Shown here piece after piece: positions 9,051 to 17,933 of a DNA stretch of 64,000 nucleotides. Made by a program: the position numbers and the translations under genes. Under the pieces are notes generated by a model. That model saw only the letters and a program-made list of their open reading frames with translations, was not told the origin of the DNA and did no database searches. The DNA is from JBOCEF01 sp050586345 (GTDB taxonomy: Bacteria > Pseudomonadota > Alphaproteobacteria > Rhodobacterales > Rhodobacteraceae): contig NZ_JBOCEF010000017.1 in assembly GCF_050586345.1 (NCBI RefSeq), positions 1 to 64,000 of the forward strand. Direction: 5' to 3'. Position 1 is the first letter of the stretch. Every line of letters starts with the position of its first letter.

Positions 9051-9893
9051 TCAGCCCGCGGCGGCCTGCTTGTCGCCCTCGCCGCCGCTTTCGGGCGCGG
9101 CGTCGGCATCGGCGGCCTTGCGGCGGCGCCCGCGCGAGGCGGTGCGGCGCACGCCCTCATCCGCGGCTTCGCCGGACGGCGCGTCGGAGGAGTCGCCCCC
9201 GTCCTCGCCGCCCTCGGCCTTGGCGGTGCGGCGCGGGGCGCGGCGGCGGCGGGGCTTGGCCGGGGCCGCGTCCTGCTGCTGCTCGGGCGTCGCCACGAGG
9301 CCGCTTTCATCCGAATCGTCCTGCACCGCGAAGGCGCCAGCATCGGGGAGGTCGGGCTGCTCGCCCGCGCCGGGATCGACGGCCGGGGCCTGCGCGGCCT
9401 CGGCCTGCTCGGGCTGCGCGTCGCGCTTGTCGTCGCGCCGGTCGCGGTTCTTGCGGCCCTCGCGGCCGCCGCCCTGGTTCCCGCCCTGCCCGGCGTTCTG
9501 GCCGCCGTTCTGACCGTTGTTCTGGCCGCCCTGGGCGTTGTTCTGGTTCTGGCCGCCGCCCTGGCCGCCGCCCTGCCCGGCGTTCTGGCCGTCGCCGTCC
9601 TGCTGGCCGCGCTGCTGGTTCTGGCCGCGCTGGTCGGCCTCGCCCTGGGCGGCGCTGAGCAGGCGCGCGTAGTGTTCGGCGTGCTGCAGGAAGTTCTCGG
9701 CCATCACGCGGTCGCCGGAGAGCGTCGCGTCGCGGGCGAGCTGCTCGTACTTGTCGACGATCTGCTGCGGCGTGCCGCGCACCTTCCCCTCGGGGCCCGC
9801 GCTGTCGAACACGCGGTTCGCAACGTTGCCGAGGCTCTTGCTGCGGTTGTTGTTCTTGCCGCGATTCCGGTTGTTCTTCTGCGAAGGTCTCAT
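9051..9893 (-). CDS. DUF4167 domain protein, Asn/Gln/Gly-rich
   Basis: A 280-aa protein of the alphaproteobacterial DUF4167 family. The conserved N terminus (MRPSQKNNRNRGKNNNRSKS, then VRGTPQQIVDKYEQLARDA and AENFLQHAEHYARLL) occupies residues 1-90. The remainder is disordered, with Gly/Gln/Asn repeats, a charged segment and Arg/Lys-rich RRRRAPRR-like patches, suggesting nucleic-acid or ribonucleoprotein association. Function is not established. In relatives it commonly follows prfA-prmC, as here, but a 600-bp leader separates them in this window. Confidence 0.85.
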   Translation of the reverse strand: MRPSQKNNRNRGKNNNRSKSLGNVANRVFDSAGPEGKVRGTPQQIVDKYEQLARDATLSGDRVMAENFLQHAEHYARLLSAAQGEADQRGQNQQRGQQDGDGQNAGQGGGQGGGQNQNNAQGGQNNGQNGGQNAGQGGNQGGGREGRKNRDRRDDKRDAQPEQAEAAQAPAVDPGAGEQPDLPDAGAFAVQDDSDESGLVATPEQQQDAAPAKPRRRRAPRRTAKAEGGEDGGDSSDAPSGEAADEGVRRTASRGRRRKAADADAAPESGGEGDKQAAAG

Positions 9894-10500
9894 TGTCACT
9901 CGATGTCTCGCGATCGCCGCGCGCGACCCCTTGTGGGCGGGGCCCGCCGGTCCGGCCGCCGGACGCATGCGCCGGGAAGCCGCCTGGCTGATCGATGTTC
10001 GCGCATTCCGCGCCCTGGGCCCGGCACGGCGCCTTGATCGGCCCGCGCCCGCCTTGAAATCCTTGATACGGCGTCCCTGGTTCGGACGTCCCAACCTCGC
10101 CTGAGCCGCCGGTCCCGCCCCGACCCGTTCGGGTCGGTTCCGTCCCGGCCGGGACATGTCCCATGCTCCGGACCTCTCCCACGGGGGCGGCGGGGTACGC
10201 CCGCCATCCCCGTGCGCCGACCGCAACACCCGGACCCCAAGGCCTGCGGCGGAGGACATTGCCCGGTCCGCGCGCAGGGCGATGCACCTGTCGGCGCGGT
10301 CGGTTCCTGGCTCGCTGCGATGGCGTCCGCCTCCCCTGGGGTCTGGTCGGCTCCGGAAAACTCCGGGCCGCCGATCCATGGCGAACAAGTTCAGGTATAC
10401 GGGAAAATTTTGGGTGAACAAGCGAAAGCTGCGGTTTTCAACCTGCGGGGGCGCTTTTTCGCATCAATTTGCAACGAGGCCACGCCCGGCCGCGGTGAAA
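9894..10500. other. 607-bp intergenic leader between prmC and the DUF4167 gene
   Basis: No convincing protein gene is present: open frames here are Arg/Pro/Gly-rich artefacts. It holds three neighbouring palindromes at 10120-10137, 10142-10155 and 10151-10162, the last two overlapping. A less GC-rich patch at about 10385-10480 contains a candidate minus-strand promoter. The simplest reading is a long structured 5' leader for the DUF4167 mRNA. Confidence 0.5.
10394..10421 (-). promoter_or_regulatory. candidate sigma-70 promoter for the DUF4167 transcript
   Basis: On the minus strand TTGTTC (10421-10416) is followed after 16 bases by TATACC (10399-10394), inside the only AT-richer patch of this intergenic region. 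It lies about 500 bp upstream of the DUF4167 start, so it would imply a long leader. This is motif matching only. Confidence 0.3.
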
Positions 10501-11337
10501 TCAGGGCGCGCGCCCCTCGACGCAGCGCCCGCGCCCGTCCATGTCGCGGTGGACGCGCACGCCGCCAAGCCCCGCTTCGGCCAACATTCCTGCCACCGCC
10601 TCGGCCTGCCCCGCCCCGCATTCAAGCAGCACGCGCCCCCCGGGGGCCAGGAGGCGCGGGGCCTCGGCGCCCAGGATCCGGTAGGGGGAGAGCCCGTCGC
10701 CGCCGGGGGTCAGGGCCATGCGCGGCTCCCAGTCCCGCACCTCGGGCGAGAGGCCCGGCATCTCGTCCTCGGCGATATAGGGCGGGTTGGAGACGACGAG
10801 GTCGAAGGGCCCGTCGATGCCCGTCGCCCAGTCGCCCAGCCGCAGGTCCGCCCGCGCCTCCAGCCCCAGCGCCGCGGCGTTTCGGCGGGCGATGTCGAGG
10901 GCGGCGGCGGAGGCGTCGACGCCGACCCCCATGGCCCCGGGCCATTCGGCCAGCAGCGTCAGCAGGATGCAGCCCGAGCCGAGGCCGAGATCGAGAATCC
11001 GTTTCGGCGCAGGGCCTTGCAGGGCGGCGTCGATCAGGGTCTCGGTCTCGGGGCGCGGGTCGAGCACGTCCTCGGTGACGATGAAATCGCGGCCCCAGAA
11101 TTCGCGCTTGCCGATGATCTGGGAGACGGGGCGGCGCGCCTCGCGGGCGCTCACGGCGGCTTCGAACCGGGCCGCTTCCTCGGGCGCGGCGGGGTCAGAG
11201 AGGCCGACGGAGAAGCCCGCCGCGGACAGCCCCGAGGCCCAGCGGAGCAGCGCGCGCGCGTCGCCCGCGGCGCCGGGCACGCCCGCCGCGTCGAGCCGCG
11301 CGGCGGCCGCGCGCAGAAGATCGGCGCGCGTGCTCAT
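10501..11337 (-). CDS. prmC: peptide chain release factor N5-glutamine methyltransferase
   Basis: SAM-dependent methylation of the GGQ glutamine of release factors RF1 and RF2. The 278-aa protein has the N-terminal helical domain, then REFWGRDFIVTEDVLDPRPETE, the SAM motif ILDLGLGSGCILLTLL and the catalytic motif VVSNPPYIAEDE. Its start overlaps the stop of prfA by 4 bp, so enzyme and substrate (RF1) are translated together, the classic arrangement. Confidence 0.94.
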   Translation of the reverse strand: MSTRADLLRAAAARLDAAGVPGAAGDARALLRWASGLSAAGFSVGLSDPAAPEEAARFEAAVSAREARRPVSQIIGKREFWGRDFIVTEDVLDPRPETETLIDAALQGPAPKRILDLGLGSGCILLTLLAEWPGAMGVGVDASAAALDIARRNAAALGLEARADLRLGDWATGIDGPFDLVVSNPPYIAEDEMPGLSPEVRDWEPRMALTPGGDGLSPYRILGAEAPRLLAPGGRVLLECGAGQAEAVAGMLAEAGLGGVRVHRDMDGRGRCVEGRAP

Positions 11338-12392
11338 GGCTCGAGCGCCGAGAGGCGCGCGGCCTCGTCCGCCGCCTGCAGCGCGTCGATGAAGGGGTCG
11401 AGATCGCCGGCCATCACCTCTGGCAGCCGGTGCAGGGTCAGCCCGATCCGGTGGTCGGTGACGCGTCCTTGCGGGAAGTTGTAGGTGCGGATCCGCTCGG
11501 ACCGGTCGCCCGAGCCGACCTGCCCCTTGCGGTCCGCCGCCCGCTCGGCCGCCGCCGCCTGGCGTTCGCGGTCGAGAAGCCGCGCGCGCAGCACCGCCAT
11601 GGCCTGGGCGCGGTTGCGGTGCTGGGATTTCTCGGAGGCCGTCACCACGATGCCCGTGGGCAGATGGGTGATGCGCACAGCCGAATCAGTGGTGTTTACG
11701 TGCTGGCCGCCGGCGCCCGAGGCGCGCATGGTGTCGATCCGCAAGTCGGCGGGGTCGATCTCCACGTCCAGCTCCTCGGCCTCCGGCAGCACGGCGACGG
11801 TGGCGGCGGAGGTGTGGATGCGCCCGCCCGATTCCGTGGTCGGCACCCGCTGCACCCGGTGGACGCCGGATTCGTATTTCAGCCGCCCGAACACGCCCTC
11901 GCCGACGATGCGGGCCGAGGCTTCCTTCAGCCCCCCCAGCTCGGTCTCGGAGGCGTCGAGCATCTCGAGCCGCCAGCCCTTCGCCTCGGCATGGCGCTGG
12001 TACATGCGCAAGAGGTCGGCGGCGAAGAGCGACGCCTCCTCGCCCCCCGTGCCCGGGCGGATCTCGAGGATCGCGGGGCGCGGGTCGGCGGCGTCTTTCG
12101 GCAGAAGGGCGAGCGCGAGCGCATGTTCGGCGCCGGGCAGCGCCTCCTCGATGCGCTCGATCTCCTCCTCGGCCAGGGCGGCCATCTCCGGGTCGCCCGC
12201 CATCGCCTTGGCGTCGGCCCAGTCGTCGAGAAGGCGCAGCCAGGCCGAGGCGGCGGCGGCGGCGTCCTTCACCTCGGCATATTCGCGCGACAGCGCCTGC
12301 CAGTCGCCGCCCGACGCGTCGCCGCCCGCCATGGCGGCTTCCAGCGTCTCGGCGCGGCGCAGGATCTGTTCGGCGGCGTCTCGGGCGATCAT
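11334..12392 (-). CDS. prfA: peptide chain release factor 1
   Basis: RF1, which recognises UAA and UAG and triggers peptide release. The 352-aa protein has the family length. Visible are the helical N domain, the IRPGTGGEEASLFAADLLRMY segment, the tripeptide anticodon region (VHRVQRVPTTESGGRIHTS) and the catalytic GGQ in ASGAGGQHVNTTDSAVRI. It is first in the prfA-prmC pair and diverges from the small gene at 12493 across 100 bp. Confidence 0.96.
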   Translation of the reverse strand: MIARDAAEQILRRAETLEAAMAGGDASGGDWQALSREYAEVKDAAAAASAWLRLLDDWADAKAMAGDPEMAALAEEEIERIEEALPGAEHALALALLPKDAADPRPAILEIRPGTGGEEASLFAADLLRMYQRHAEAKGWRLEMLDASETELGGLKEASARIVGEGVFGRLKYESGVHRVQRVPTTESGGRIHTSAATVAVLPEAEELDVEIDPADLRIDTMRASGAGGQHVNTTDSAVRITHLPTGIVVTASEKSQHRNRAQAMAVLRARLLDRERQAAAAERAADRKGQVGSGDRSERIRTYNFPQGRVTDHRIGLTLHRLPEVMAGDLDPFIDALQAADEAARLSALEP

Positions 12393-12492
12393 CTCGGGCA
12401 GCGGTCCGGGGGGATGGGACCCCGTGAATGGACCGCCGCCGGGCGCGGGTCAAGCGGGGGCGCTGGGGGGATTTTCGTGCTAGGCTGGGGCC

Positions 12493-12822
12493 ATGCGACA
12501 CGCGCTGGTCATCGCGGGCCTGGCCGCCGCCCTTGCGGGCGGGCCGGGGCTTGCGGCCGATGCGCCCCCGGCGGCGGGGGGCGGCGGGGCGGGCGGCGGA
12601 AACGGCTGGACCGCCCCGCCCCCGGCCGAGGGCCATTCCTATCCCGACTGCTACTGCACCAACCGCGGCGCGCGGGTGGAGATGGGGGCGCTGTCCTGCC
12701 TGCGCGTGGGGGGCGAGGAATTCACCGCCCGCTGCGGCATGTCGCTGAACAACCCGGCCTGGCGGCGGGTGCGCGACGGGTGCGATCCCGGTCCGACGGC
12801 GCTGCTGTCGCCGCGGCGCTGA
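12493..12822 (+). CDS. small secreted Cys-containing hypothetical protein
   Basis: A 109-aa protein with an N-terminal signal peptide (MRHALVIAGLAAALAGGPGLA) and a Gly-rich linker. A conserved-looking Cys-rich core follows: YPDCYCTNRGARVEMG, a Cys at SCLRVGG, and FTARCGMSLNNPAWR. Five Cys after the signal suggest disulphide bonding in the periplasm. The core resembles small uncharacterised Rhodobacterales proteins. No enzymatic motif is visible, and it is transcribed alone. Confidence 0.7.
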   Translation: MRHALVIAGLAAALAGGPGLAADAPPAAGGGGAGGGNGWTAPPPAEGHSYPDCYCTNRGARVEMGALSCLRVGGEEFTARCGMSLNNPAWRRVRDGCDPGPTALLSPRR

Positions 12823-12841
12823 GGCGCCTGCCTTGCTGCCG

Positions 12842-13318
12842 TCACTCCCCGACCCGCGGCAGGTCCACCGCCGCGATCCAGTCCGCGACGCGCCTGGCGT
12901 TGACCCCGAGGTCCGAATGCCCGTAGCGGCTGCGCGACCAGATGGCGAGCGTCGCGCCGCCCTCGGCCGGAAGCGCGCGCACCGAGATGTAGTCGGGAAA
13001 GGCCATCAGCGGCGTGCGCTGGATCCAGGTGGCGTGCAGCGCCTGTTCCGATCCGGCAAGAAGCGTCGTGTTCTCGGCGCCTTCCGCGACCATGCTGAAG
13101 CTGTGCATCAACATCTCGGGGCTTGCGTCCCAGGTCGGCGCGGGCCGGTCGGCGCCCGCCATCGGGCCGACGAGGACGTCGTTCGGCTTGCCGGTGCGCG
13201 CGCCCTCCACCGGGTCGACATGCCAGTCGGCGACCCGGTCCGGCGCGGTGCGCACCCGGACCGCGAGGCCCAGGGCGACGAGCGCGATCAACGCGGCGAT
13301 CACGAGAAGCAGTTTCAT
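12842..13318 (-). CDS. DUF1499 domain-containing protein
   Basis: A 158-aa protein starting at ATG 13318 with one N-terminal membrane helix (MKLLLVIAALIALVALGLAV). The soluble part has the DUF1499 pattern: VADWHVDP near the start, the central PEMLMHSFSMVAEGAENTTLLAGS, then AFPDYISVRAL and RSRYGHSDLGVNARRVADWI. The frame is open further upstream, but that extension lacks family character. It is convergent with the 12493 gene and divergent from the 13464 gene. The molecular function of DUF1499 is unknown. Confidence 0.8.
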   Translation of the reverse strand: MKLLLVIAALIALVALGLAVRVRTAPDRVADWHVDPVEGARTGKPNDVLVGPMAGADRPAPTWDASPEMLMHSFSMVAEGAENTTLLAGSEQALHATWIQRTPLMAFPDYISVRALPAEGGATLAIWSRSRYGHSDLGVNARRVADWIAAVDLPRVGE

Positions 13319-13463
13319 CACGGCGGCGTGTCCCTGTTGCTTCAGACGGGGGGGCGAGGCGGGACGCGCGTATGTCCCGTCCGCCATTCGTGATATGATC
13401 CACCCCGTCGGCTCGTCCAGCCGATGCGTGCCGTCCCCCTCGTCCAGCGTACCGAGTGCATCG

Positions 13464-13844
13464 ATGATCGATATCCGCGCGACCCGTTTCGTGATCGGCA
13501 AGTGGTTGAAGGTCCTCACCTTCCTGACCGCCTGCTTCGTGGTCCTGACCCTTGGCGCCTTCGGCTGCATCGCCACCGTCGCCGGGTACTATGATTCCAT
13601 CCACGTGGGAGAGACCCTGTCCGAGGCGGTGGAGGACATGCCCCATGTCACCGCCCGCGACATCGGCGTCACCGCGGGCGTCGCCGCCATGCCCCGCAAC
13701 TGGCTGCCCGAGCGGACCGGCACCGTCGGCGGCATCCGCGCGCATAGGGGGGTGGAGCTTTACCTGTTCCACCCGGCCTTCAACATCACCGTGCTGCTGG
13801 ACGACAGGGACCGGGTGCTGATCAAGCACCCGAGCTACGAGTAA
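13464..13844 (+). CDS. hypothetical single-pass membrane protein
   Basis: A 126-aa protein from ATG 13464. One hydrophobic helix (about residues 16-42) is followed by a periplasmic or cytoplasmic domain with HRGVELYLFHPAFNITVLLDDRDRVLIKHPSYE at its C terminus. I recognise no family. The longer open frame upstream overlaps the divergent DUF1499 gene and is not used. A bidirectional hairpin terminator follows. Confidence 0.6.
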   Translation: MIDIRATRFVIGKWLKVLTFLTACFVVLTLGAFGCIATVAGYYDSIHVGETLSEAVEDMPHVTARDIGVTAGVAAMPRNWLPERTGTVGGIRAHRGVELYLFHPAFNITVLLDDRDRVLIKHPSYE

Positions 13845-13876
13845 GCTTCAACGACCACCCGCAAGCCCCTGAAAAC

Positions 13877-13901
13877 GGGGCGGACCCGCGTGGTCCGCCC
13901 C
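13877..13901. terminator. bidirectional hairpin terminator
   Basis: A 10-bp perfect stem (13877-13886 with 13892-13901) around a 5-base loop lies between two convergent genes. Read on the minus strand it is followed by gttttc, and on the plus strand by gcctgcttt. Confidence 0.75.
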
Positions 13902-13909
13902 GCCTGCTT

Positions 13910-15169
13910 TCATTCCACGGCGGCCTGAACCATGTCGATCAGCACCGGGCGGAGCGGCACCCGGCGCGACGGGCTCTGCATCATCCAGATCACCGCCATG
14001 TCCTGGCCCGGCACGTTGTACCAGTAGGTGCCCCCGGCGCCGCCCCACCAATAGGCGCCCACCGGCAGGTTGGTCGGCCCGACGCCGCGCTCGGTGCGCA
14101 CCCCGACCCCGAGGCCGAAGCCCGCGCCCGCGCCCGGCAGGTAGTACTTGCCCGGCTTGATGTTGGCGCCGAGGTGGTCCGAGGTCATGAACTCCACCGT
14201 CGACTTGCCCAGCAGCCGCACGCCGTCGAGCTCGCCGCCGTTCAGCAGGAACTCGGCGAAGCGGGCGTAGTCGCGGGCGGTGGACACGAGGCCGCCGCCG
14301 CCGCTCTCGAATTCCGGCGCGCTGCGCTGGTCGAAGAGCGGGTTGCCCGCCAGGCCGTCGCCCTCCTTCGGCTCGGCAAGGCGCGCGTGCTTGGATTCGG
14401 GCGCGAAGAAGCCGGTGTCCTGCATGTCGAGGGGGGTGAAGATCATCTCCTCCAGCAGCTCGCCGAGCGGCTTGCCGGTCACCACCTCCAGCACCGCGCC
14501 CAGCACGTCGGTCGAGCGCGAGTATTCCCAGGTCGTGCCCGGCTCATGCTCCAGCGGCAGGGCGGCGAGCTGGCGCGCGTGGTCCTGCGCCGTGCCCGGG
14601 ATCCCGCCGACGCCGACGCCCGCCTTGCGATACGCCTCGCGCACCGGGCCGGCGCCGAAGAACCCGTAGGTGAGGCCCGAGGTGTGGCGCAGCAGGTCCT
14701 GCACCGTCATGGCGCGCCGGGCGGGCGCGGTCTTGGGCGCCCCCTCGTCATCCACCTCGCCGGTGAAGACCTGCGTGTCCTTGAACTCGGGGATGAAGGC
14801 CGAGACGGGGGCGAAGAGCGGCAGCCGCCCCTGCTCCATCAGCATCAGGGCGGCGACCGAGACGATGGGCTTGGTCATGGAATAGATGCGGAAGATGGCG
14901 TCTTCCGTCATCTCCGGCCCGCCCTCGGTCAGGGCGCCCATCGTGGTCTGGTGGACGATCTTGCCGTCCTTGACGATGGTGATGATGCCGCCGGGGATCT
15001 TGCCCGAGGACACCTCGTGCCCGAGCCGGGCGTCGAGCCGGGCGAGCCGGTCGGCGGACAGCCCGACATCGCCGGGGGCGGCGCGGGGCAGCTCCTCGGC
15101 GATGGCGGAGAAGGGGGCGGCGGCGAGCGCGATGGCGCAGGCGGCCGCCCGCGCGAAGCGGATGGACAT
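13910..15169 (-). CDS. serine hydrolase, beta-lactamase/class C-like family
   Basis: A 419-aa exported serine hydrolase of the beta-lactamase-related (Pfam Beta-lactamase) family. It has a signal peptide cleaved near AIAEE. The nucleophile motif SMTK (in FRIYSMTKPIVSVAALMLM) is at about residue 94, and the second motif is YSRS (in TWEYSRSTDVLG). The C-terminal HLGANIKPGKYYLPG and WWGGAGGTYWYNVPGQD contain the usual third-motif region. Relatives are esterases, D-aminopeptidases and transesterases, so antibiotic resistance cannot be inferred. It is monocistronic and ends at the 13877-13901 hairpin. Confidence 0.85.
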   Translation of the reverse strand: MSIRFARAAACAIALAAAPFSAIAEELPRAAPGDVGLSADRLARLDARLGHEVSSGKIPGGIITIVKDGKIVHQTTMGALTEGGPEMTEDAIFRIYSMTKPIVSVAALMLMEQGRLPLFAPVSAFIPEFKDTQVFTGEVDDEGAPKTAPARRAMTVQDLLRHTSGLTYGFFGAGPVREAYRKAGVGVGGIPGTAQDHARQLAALPLEHEPGTTWEYSRSTDVLGAVLEVVTGKPLGELLEEMIFTPLDMQDTGFFAPESKHARLAEPKEGDGLAGNPLFDQRSAPEFESGGGGLVSTARDYARFAEFLLNGGELDGVRLLGKSTVEFMTSDHLGANIKPGKYYLPGAGAGFGLGVGVRTERGVGPTNLPVGAYWWGGAGGTYWYNVPGQDMAVIWMMQSPSRRVPLRPVLIDMVQAAVE

Positions 15170-15320
15170 GGGTGGAACCCTCCCTGTGAGGACCGGCGGC
15201 GTCTTGGCGCGCCGCGCGGGCGGGGGAGCGGCCCCCCGCAGGTTCGAAGCCTAGCCGGTGTCGCATCGGCGTGGAATACGGTTTCGCAGCGAAACCGCCC
15301 GAAATCCCATGAAAACCGCT

Positions 15321-15341
15321 GAAGGGACCCGGGGTCCTTTC
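15321..15341 (-). terminator. terminator of ispG
   Basis: A 9-bp stem (15321-15329 with 15333-15341) lies directly beyond the ispG stop. On the minus strand it is followed by agcggttttc. Confidence 0.6.
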
Positions 15342-15344
15342 GCC

Positions 15345-16463
15345 TTATTCTGCGGCTTCGGCGGCCTTCGCGGCCTCCATTTCTTCGGCTTTCTTCTCGA
15401 CCAGCGCCACGATGCGGTCGACCATCTTCTCGTTCTCGAGCTTGTGGTCCGGGACGCCCGCGACATAGACCATGCCCGCCCCGGCGCCGCCGCCGGTGAA
15501 GCCGATATCGGTCTCGCGCGCCTCGCCCGGCCCGTTCACCACGCAGCCGATGACCGAGACGGTGATCGGCTGGTGGATATGCTCGAGGCGCTTCTCCAGC
15601 GTCTCCACCGTCTTGATGACGTTGAACCCCTGCCGCGCGCAGGAGGGGCAGGAGATGATGGTGACGCCCCGGTGGCGCAGGTTCAGGGACTTGAGGATCT
15701 CGTAGCCGACCTTCACCTCCTCGACCGGATCGGCCGAGAGCGAGACGCGCAGCGTGTCGCCGATGCCCATCCACAGCAGGTTGCCGAGGCCGATGGCCGA
15801 CTTGATGGTGCCCGAGGTGAGGCCGCCGGCCTCGGTGATCCCGAGATGGATCGGGCAGTCGGTGGCATCGGCGATCTGCTGGTAGGCGGCGGCGGTCAGG
15901 AACACGTCCGAGGCCTTGGCGCTGATCTTGTACTCGTGAAAATCGTTGTCCTGCAGGATCTTGATGTGATCGAGCGCGGATTCGACCATCGCCTCGGGGC
16001 ACGGCTCGGCGTATTTTTCCAAGAGGTGCCGCTCGAGGCTGCCGGCATTGACGCCGATGCGGATCGAGCAGCCATGGTCCTTGGCCGCCTTGATCACTTC
16101 CCGAACCCGCTCGGGGGAGCCGATATTGCCAGGGTTGATCCGCAGGCAGGCGGCGCCCGCCTCGGCCGCCTCGATGGCGCGGCGGTAGTGGAAGTGGATG
16201 TCGGCGACGATGGGAACCGGGGAGGCCTTGCAGATCTCGCGCAGGGCGTAGGTCGAGTCCTCGTCCGGGCAGGACACGCGGACGATGTCGGCCCCGACCT
16301 CGGCGCAGGCGTTGACCTGCGCGATGGTGGCCTGGGCGTCCGTGGTCAGCGTGTTGGTCATGGTCTGGACCGAGATCGGCGCGTCGCCGCCGACCTCGAC
16401 CGACCCGACGCGGATCTTGCGGGAGGGGCGGCGGGCGATGTCGCGCCAGGGGCGGATGCTCAT
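15345..16463 (-). CDS. ispG: 4-hydroxy-3-methylbut-2-enyl-diphosphate synthase (flavodoxin)
   Basis: Penultimate enzyme of the MEP isoprenoid pathway. It reductively opens methylerythritol cyclodiphosphate using a 4Fe-4S cluster. The 372-aa protein shows IRVGSVEVGGDAPISVQTM, LRINPGNIG, ITEAG and the cluster cysteines in ISCPSCARQGFNV and IGCVVNGPGEA. A short Ala/Lys/Glu-rich tail ends the protein. It lies 165 bp downstream of the RodZ-like gene on the same strand, an arrangement also seen in relatives. A hairpin at 16490-16507 sits between them. Confidence 0.95.
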   Translation of the reverse strand: MSIRPWRDIARRPSRKIRVGSVEVGGDAPISVQTMTNTLTTDAQATIAQVNACAEVGADIVRVSCPDEDSTYALREICKASPVPIVADIHFHYRRAIEAAEAGAACLRINPGNIGSPERVREVIKAAKDHGCSIRIGVNAGSLERHLLEKYAEPCPEAMVESALDHIKILQDNDFHEYKISAKASDVFLTAAAYQQIADATDCPIHLGITEAGGLTSGTIKSAIGLGNLLWMGIGDTLRVSLSADPVEEVKVGYEILKSLNLRHRGVTIISCPSCARQGFNVIKTVETLEKRLEHIHQPITVSVIGCVVNGPGEARETDIGFTGGGAGAGMVYVAGVPDHKLENEKMVDRIVALVEKKAEEMEAAKAAEAAE

Positions 16464-16628
16464 GTCACAGGTCCTGGATCGGATATGGGGCCGCCCGTGC
16501 GGGCGGCGGGGTCTGGCCCGGAAAATAGGGATGCGCGGGGGCCGCGTCCATGTCTGCGGCGGCGACGCCGGGTCGCGCAGGGGGATCCCGCGGACGGGCC
16601 GCGCCGTCCGGCCCCTGCCCTGCCCGGG

Positions 16629-17933
16629 TCAGTCGAGTTCGAGCTTCGCCTCGGTCCGGTCGCCGCGGGGGGCGAGCGGGTCATGGGCGGCGGTGTCGAA
16701 CGCCTCGCGCACCGCGTCGGCGTCGAGCGAGACGTTCTTGGCGACGCCGCCGAGTCGGCCCATGGGCCCGTGCAGCACGCCGTCGATCTCGATCCACACC
16801 GCGCCGGCATTGCCCGCGCGCATCCGCGCGCCGCGCACGCCGTCGGGCAGCTGGAAGCGGTCGCCGCGCATGAAGGTCTTCTGCACCAGGGTCGAGCCGT
16901 CGGCGAGGCGCACGCGCAGCCAAGCCGGGTCGCTGGCGACGATCCAGACGCCGCTGCGGGCGGGATCCTGCGGGGCGGCGGCGGCCTCGCCCTGCTGCAC
17001 GAGGCGCGCGGCTTCGGCGATCGGCAGCGCGCCGTTCGCGGCATCGGCGCCAGCGCCGGTGTCCGTGTCTGCGGCCCTGGCCCCCGGCGCGGCGCCCTCG
17101 CGGAGGATGGCGACCATGGCGGTTTCGCGCGGCGGCCCCTCTGGGTCGGTCTGCGCGGCGGCCACGGCCACGCCCGCGGCGCGCCGCGGCGCGTCCTGGC
17201 GGGCCTCGGCGAACACGCCGACGCTGCTCGGGTCGATGGCGGCGATGGGTCCGTCGCGCAGCTTCAGCGCCGGCGGCGCCTGGTCCTGCGGAGCGTAGAG
17301 CGCGGCGAGGGCGGCGTCGCGCGCCGAGTCCCGCCCCTCGGGCGCCGCGGCGAGGGCCGAGAGCGAGAGCGTCGGCAGGGTCATCCCCGCCGGGGCCTCG
17401 GCCACGTCCGGCGCCTCGTTCACCGGGGCGAATTCGACGCGCTGGATCTCCTGCATCAGGGTCCAGCCGCCATAGCCGAGCCCGCCCACGAGCCCGGCCA
17501 CCACCATGATCGACATGACGCCCGAGAGCGACACGCCGAGGCCGACGCGTTGCGCCCGGCCGATGGGAGAGGCGAAGTTGAGCCCGCCGAGCGACGGGTC
17601 CGCCCCGCCGCCGGTCTTGCGCCCGAGACCCTGCCCCGGGGTCGCGCCGCCGGAGAAGCCGCTTTCGTGGCAGAACCGGCCGTAGACCACGTCGGGGTCC
17701 AGCTCGAGATACCGGGCATAGGCGCGCACGTACCCCGCGACGAAGCCCTTGTTGGGCATCACCGACGGGTCGCAATTCTCGATGGCGTCGATATAGGAGG
17801 CGCGGATCCGCAGATCGCGCTGCACGTCGAGCAGCGACTTTCCGCGCGTGGCCCTGTGGCCGCGCAGCTCGTCGCCGAGCTTCACTTCGTAGCTGTCATA
17901 GCCACGAAGGACGGGATGCTGGGGATCATCCAT
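16629..17933 (-). CDS. RodZ-like helix-turn-helix/DUF4115 membrane protein
   Basis: A 434-aa protein with an N-terminal XRE-type HTH (residues about 18-85, including LGDELRGHRATRGKSLLDVQ and NKGFVAGYVRAYARYL). A transmembrane helix follows near 135-158 (GVMSIMVVAGLVGGLGYGGWTL), then a long low-complexity periplasmic linker. A C-terminal DUF4115 domain (WLRVRLADGSTLVQKTFMRG and GNAGAVWIEIDGV) completes it. This is the RodZ architecture, which links MreB to the envelope in rod-shaped bacteria, though cell-shape function is inferred. It is upstream of ispG. Confidence 0.85.
   Translation of the reverse strand: MDDPQHPVLRGYDSYEVKLGDELRGHRATRGKSLLDVQRDLRIRASYIDAIENCDPSVMPNKGFVAGYVRAYARYLELDPDVVYGRFCHESGFSGGATPGQGLGRKTGGGADPSLGGLNFASPIGRAQRVGLGVSLSGVMSIMVVAGLVGGLGYGGWTLMQEIQRVEFAPVNEAPDVAEAPAGMTLPTLSLSALAAAPEGRDSARDAALAALYAPQDQAPPALKLRDGPIAAIDPSSVGVFAEARQDAPRRAAGVAVAAAQTDPEGPPRETAMVAILREGAAPGARAADTDTGAGADAANGALPIAEAARLVQQGEAAAAPQDPARSGVWIVASDPAWLRVRLADGSTLVQKTFMRGDRFQLPDGVRGARMRAGNAGAVWIEIDGVLHGPMGRLGGVAKNVSLDADAVREAFDTAAHDPLAPRGDRTEAKLELD

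Noticed and set aside
13910..15169. antibiotic-resistance beta-lactamase
   Set aside because: SxxK and YxS-type motifs are present, but this large family is mostly esterases and peptidases. There is no class C-specific context.
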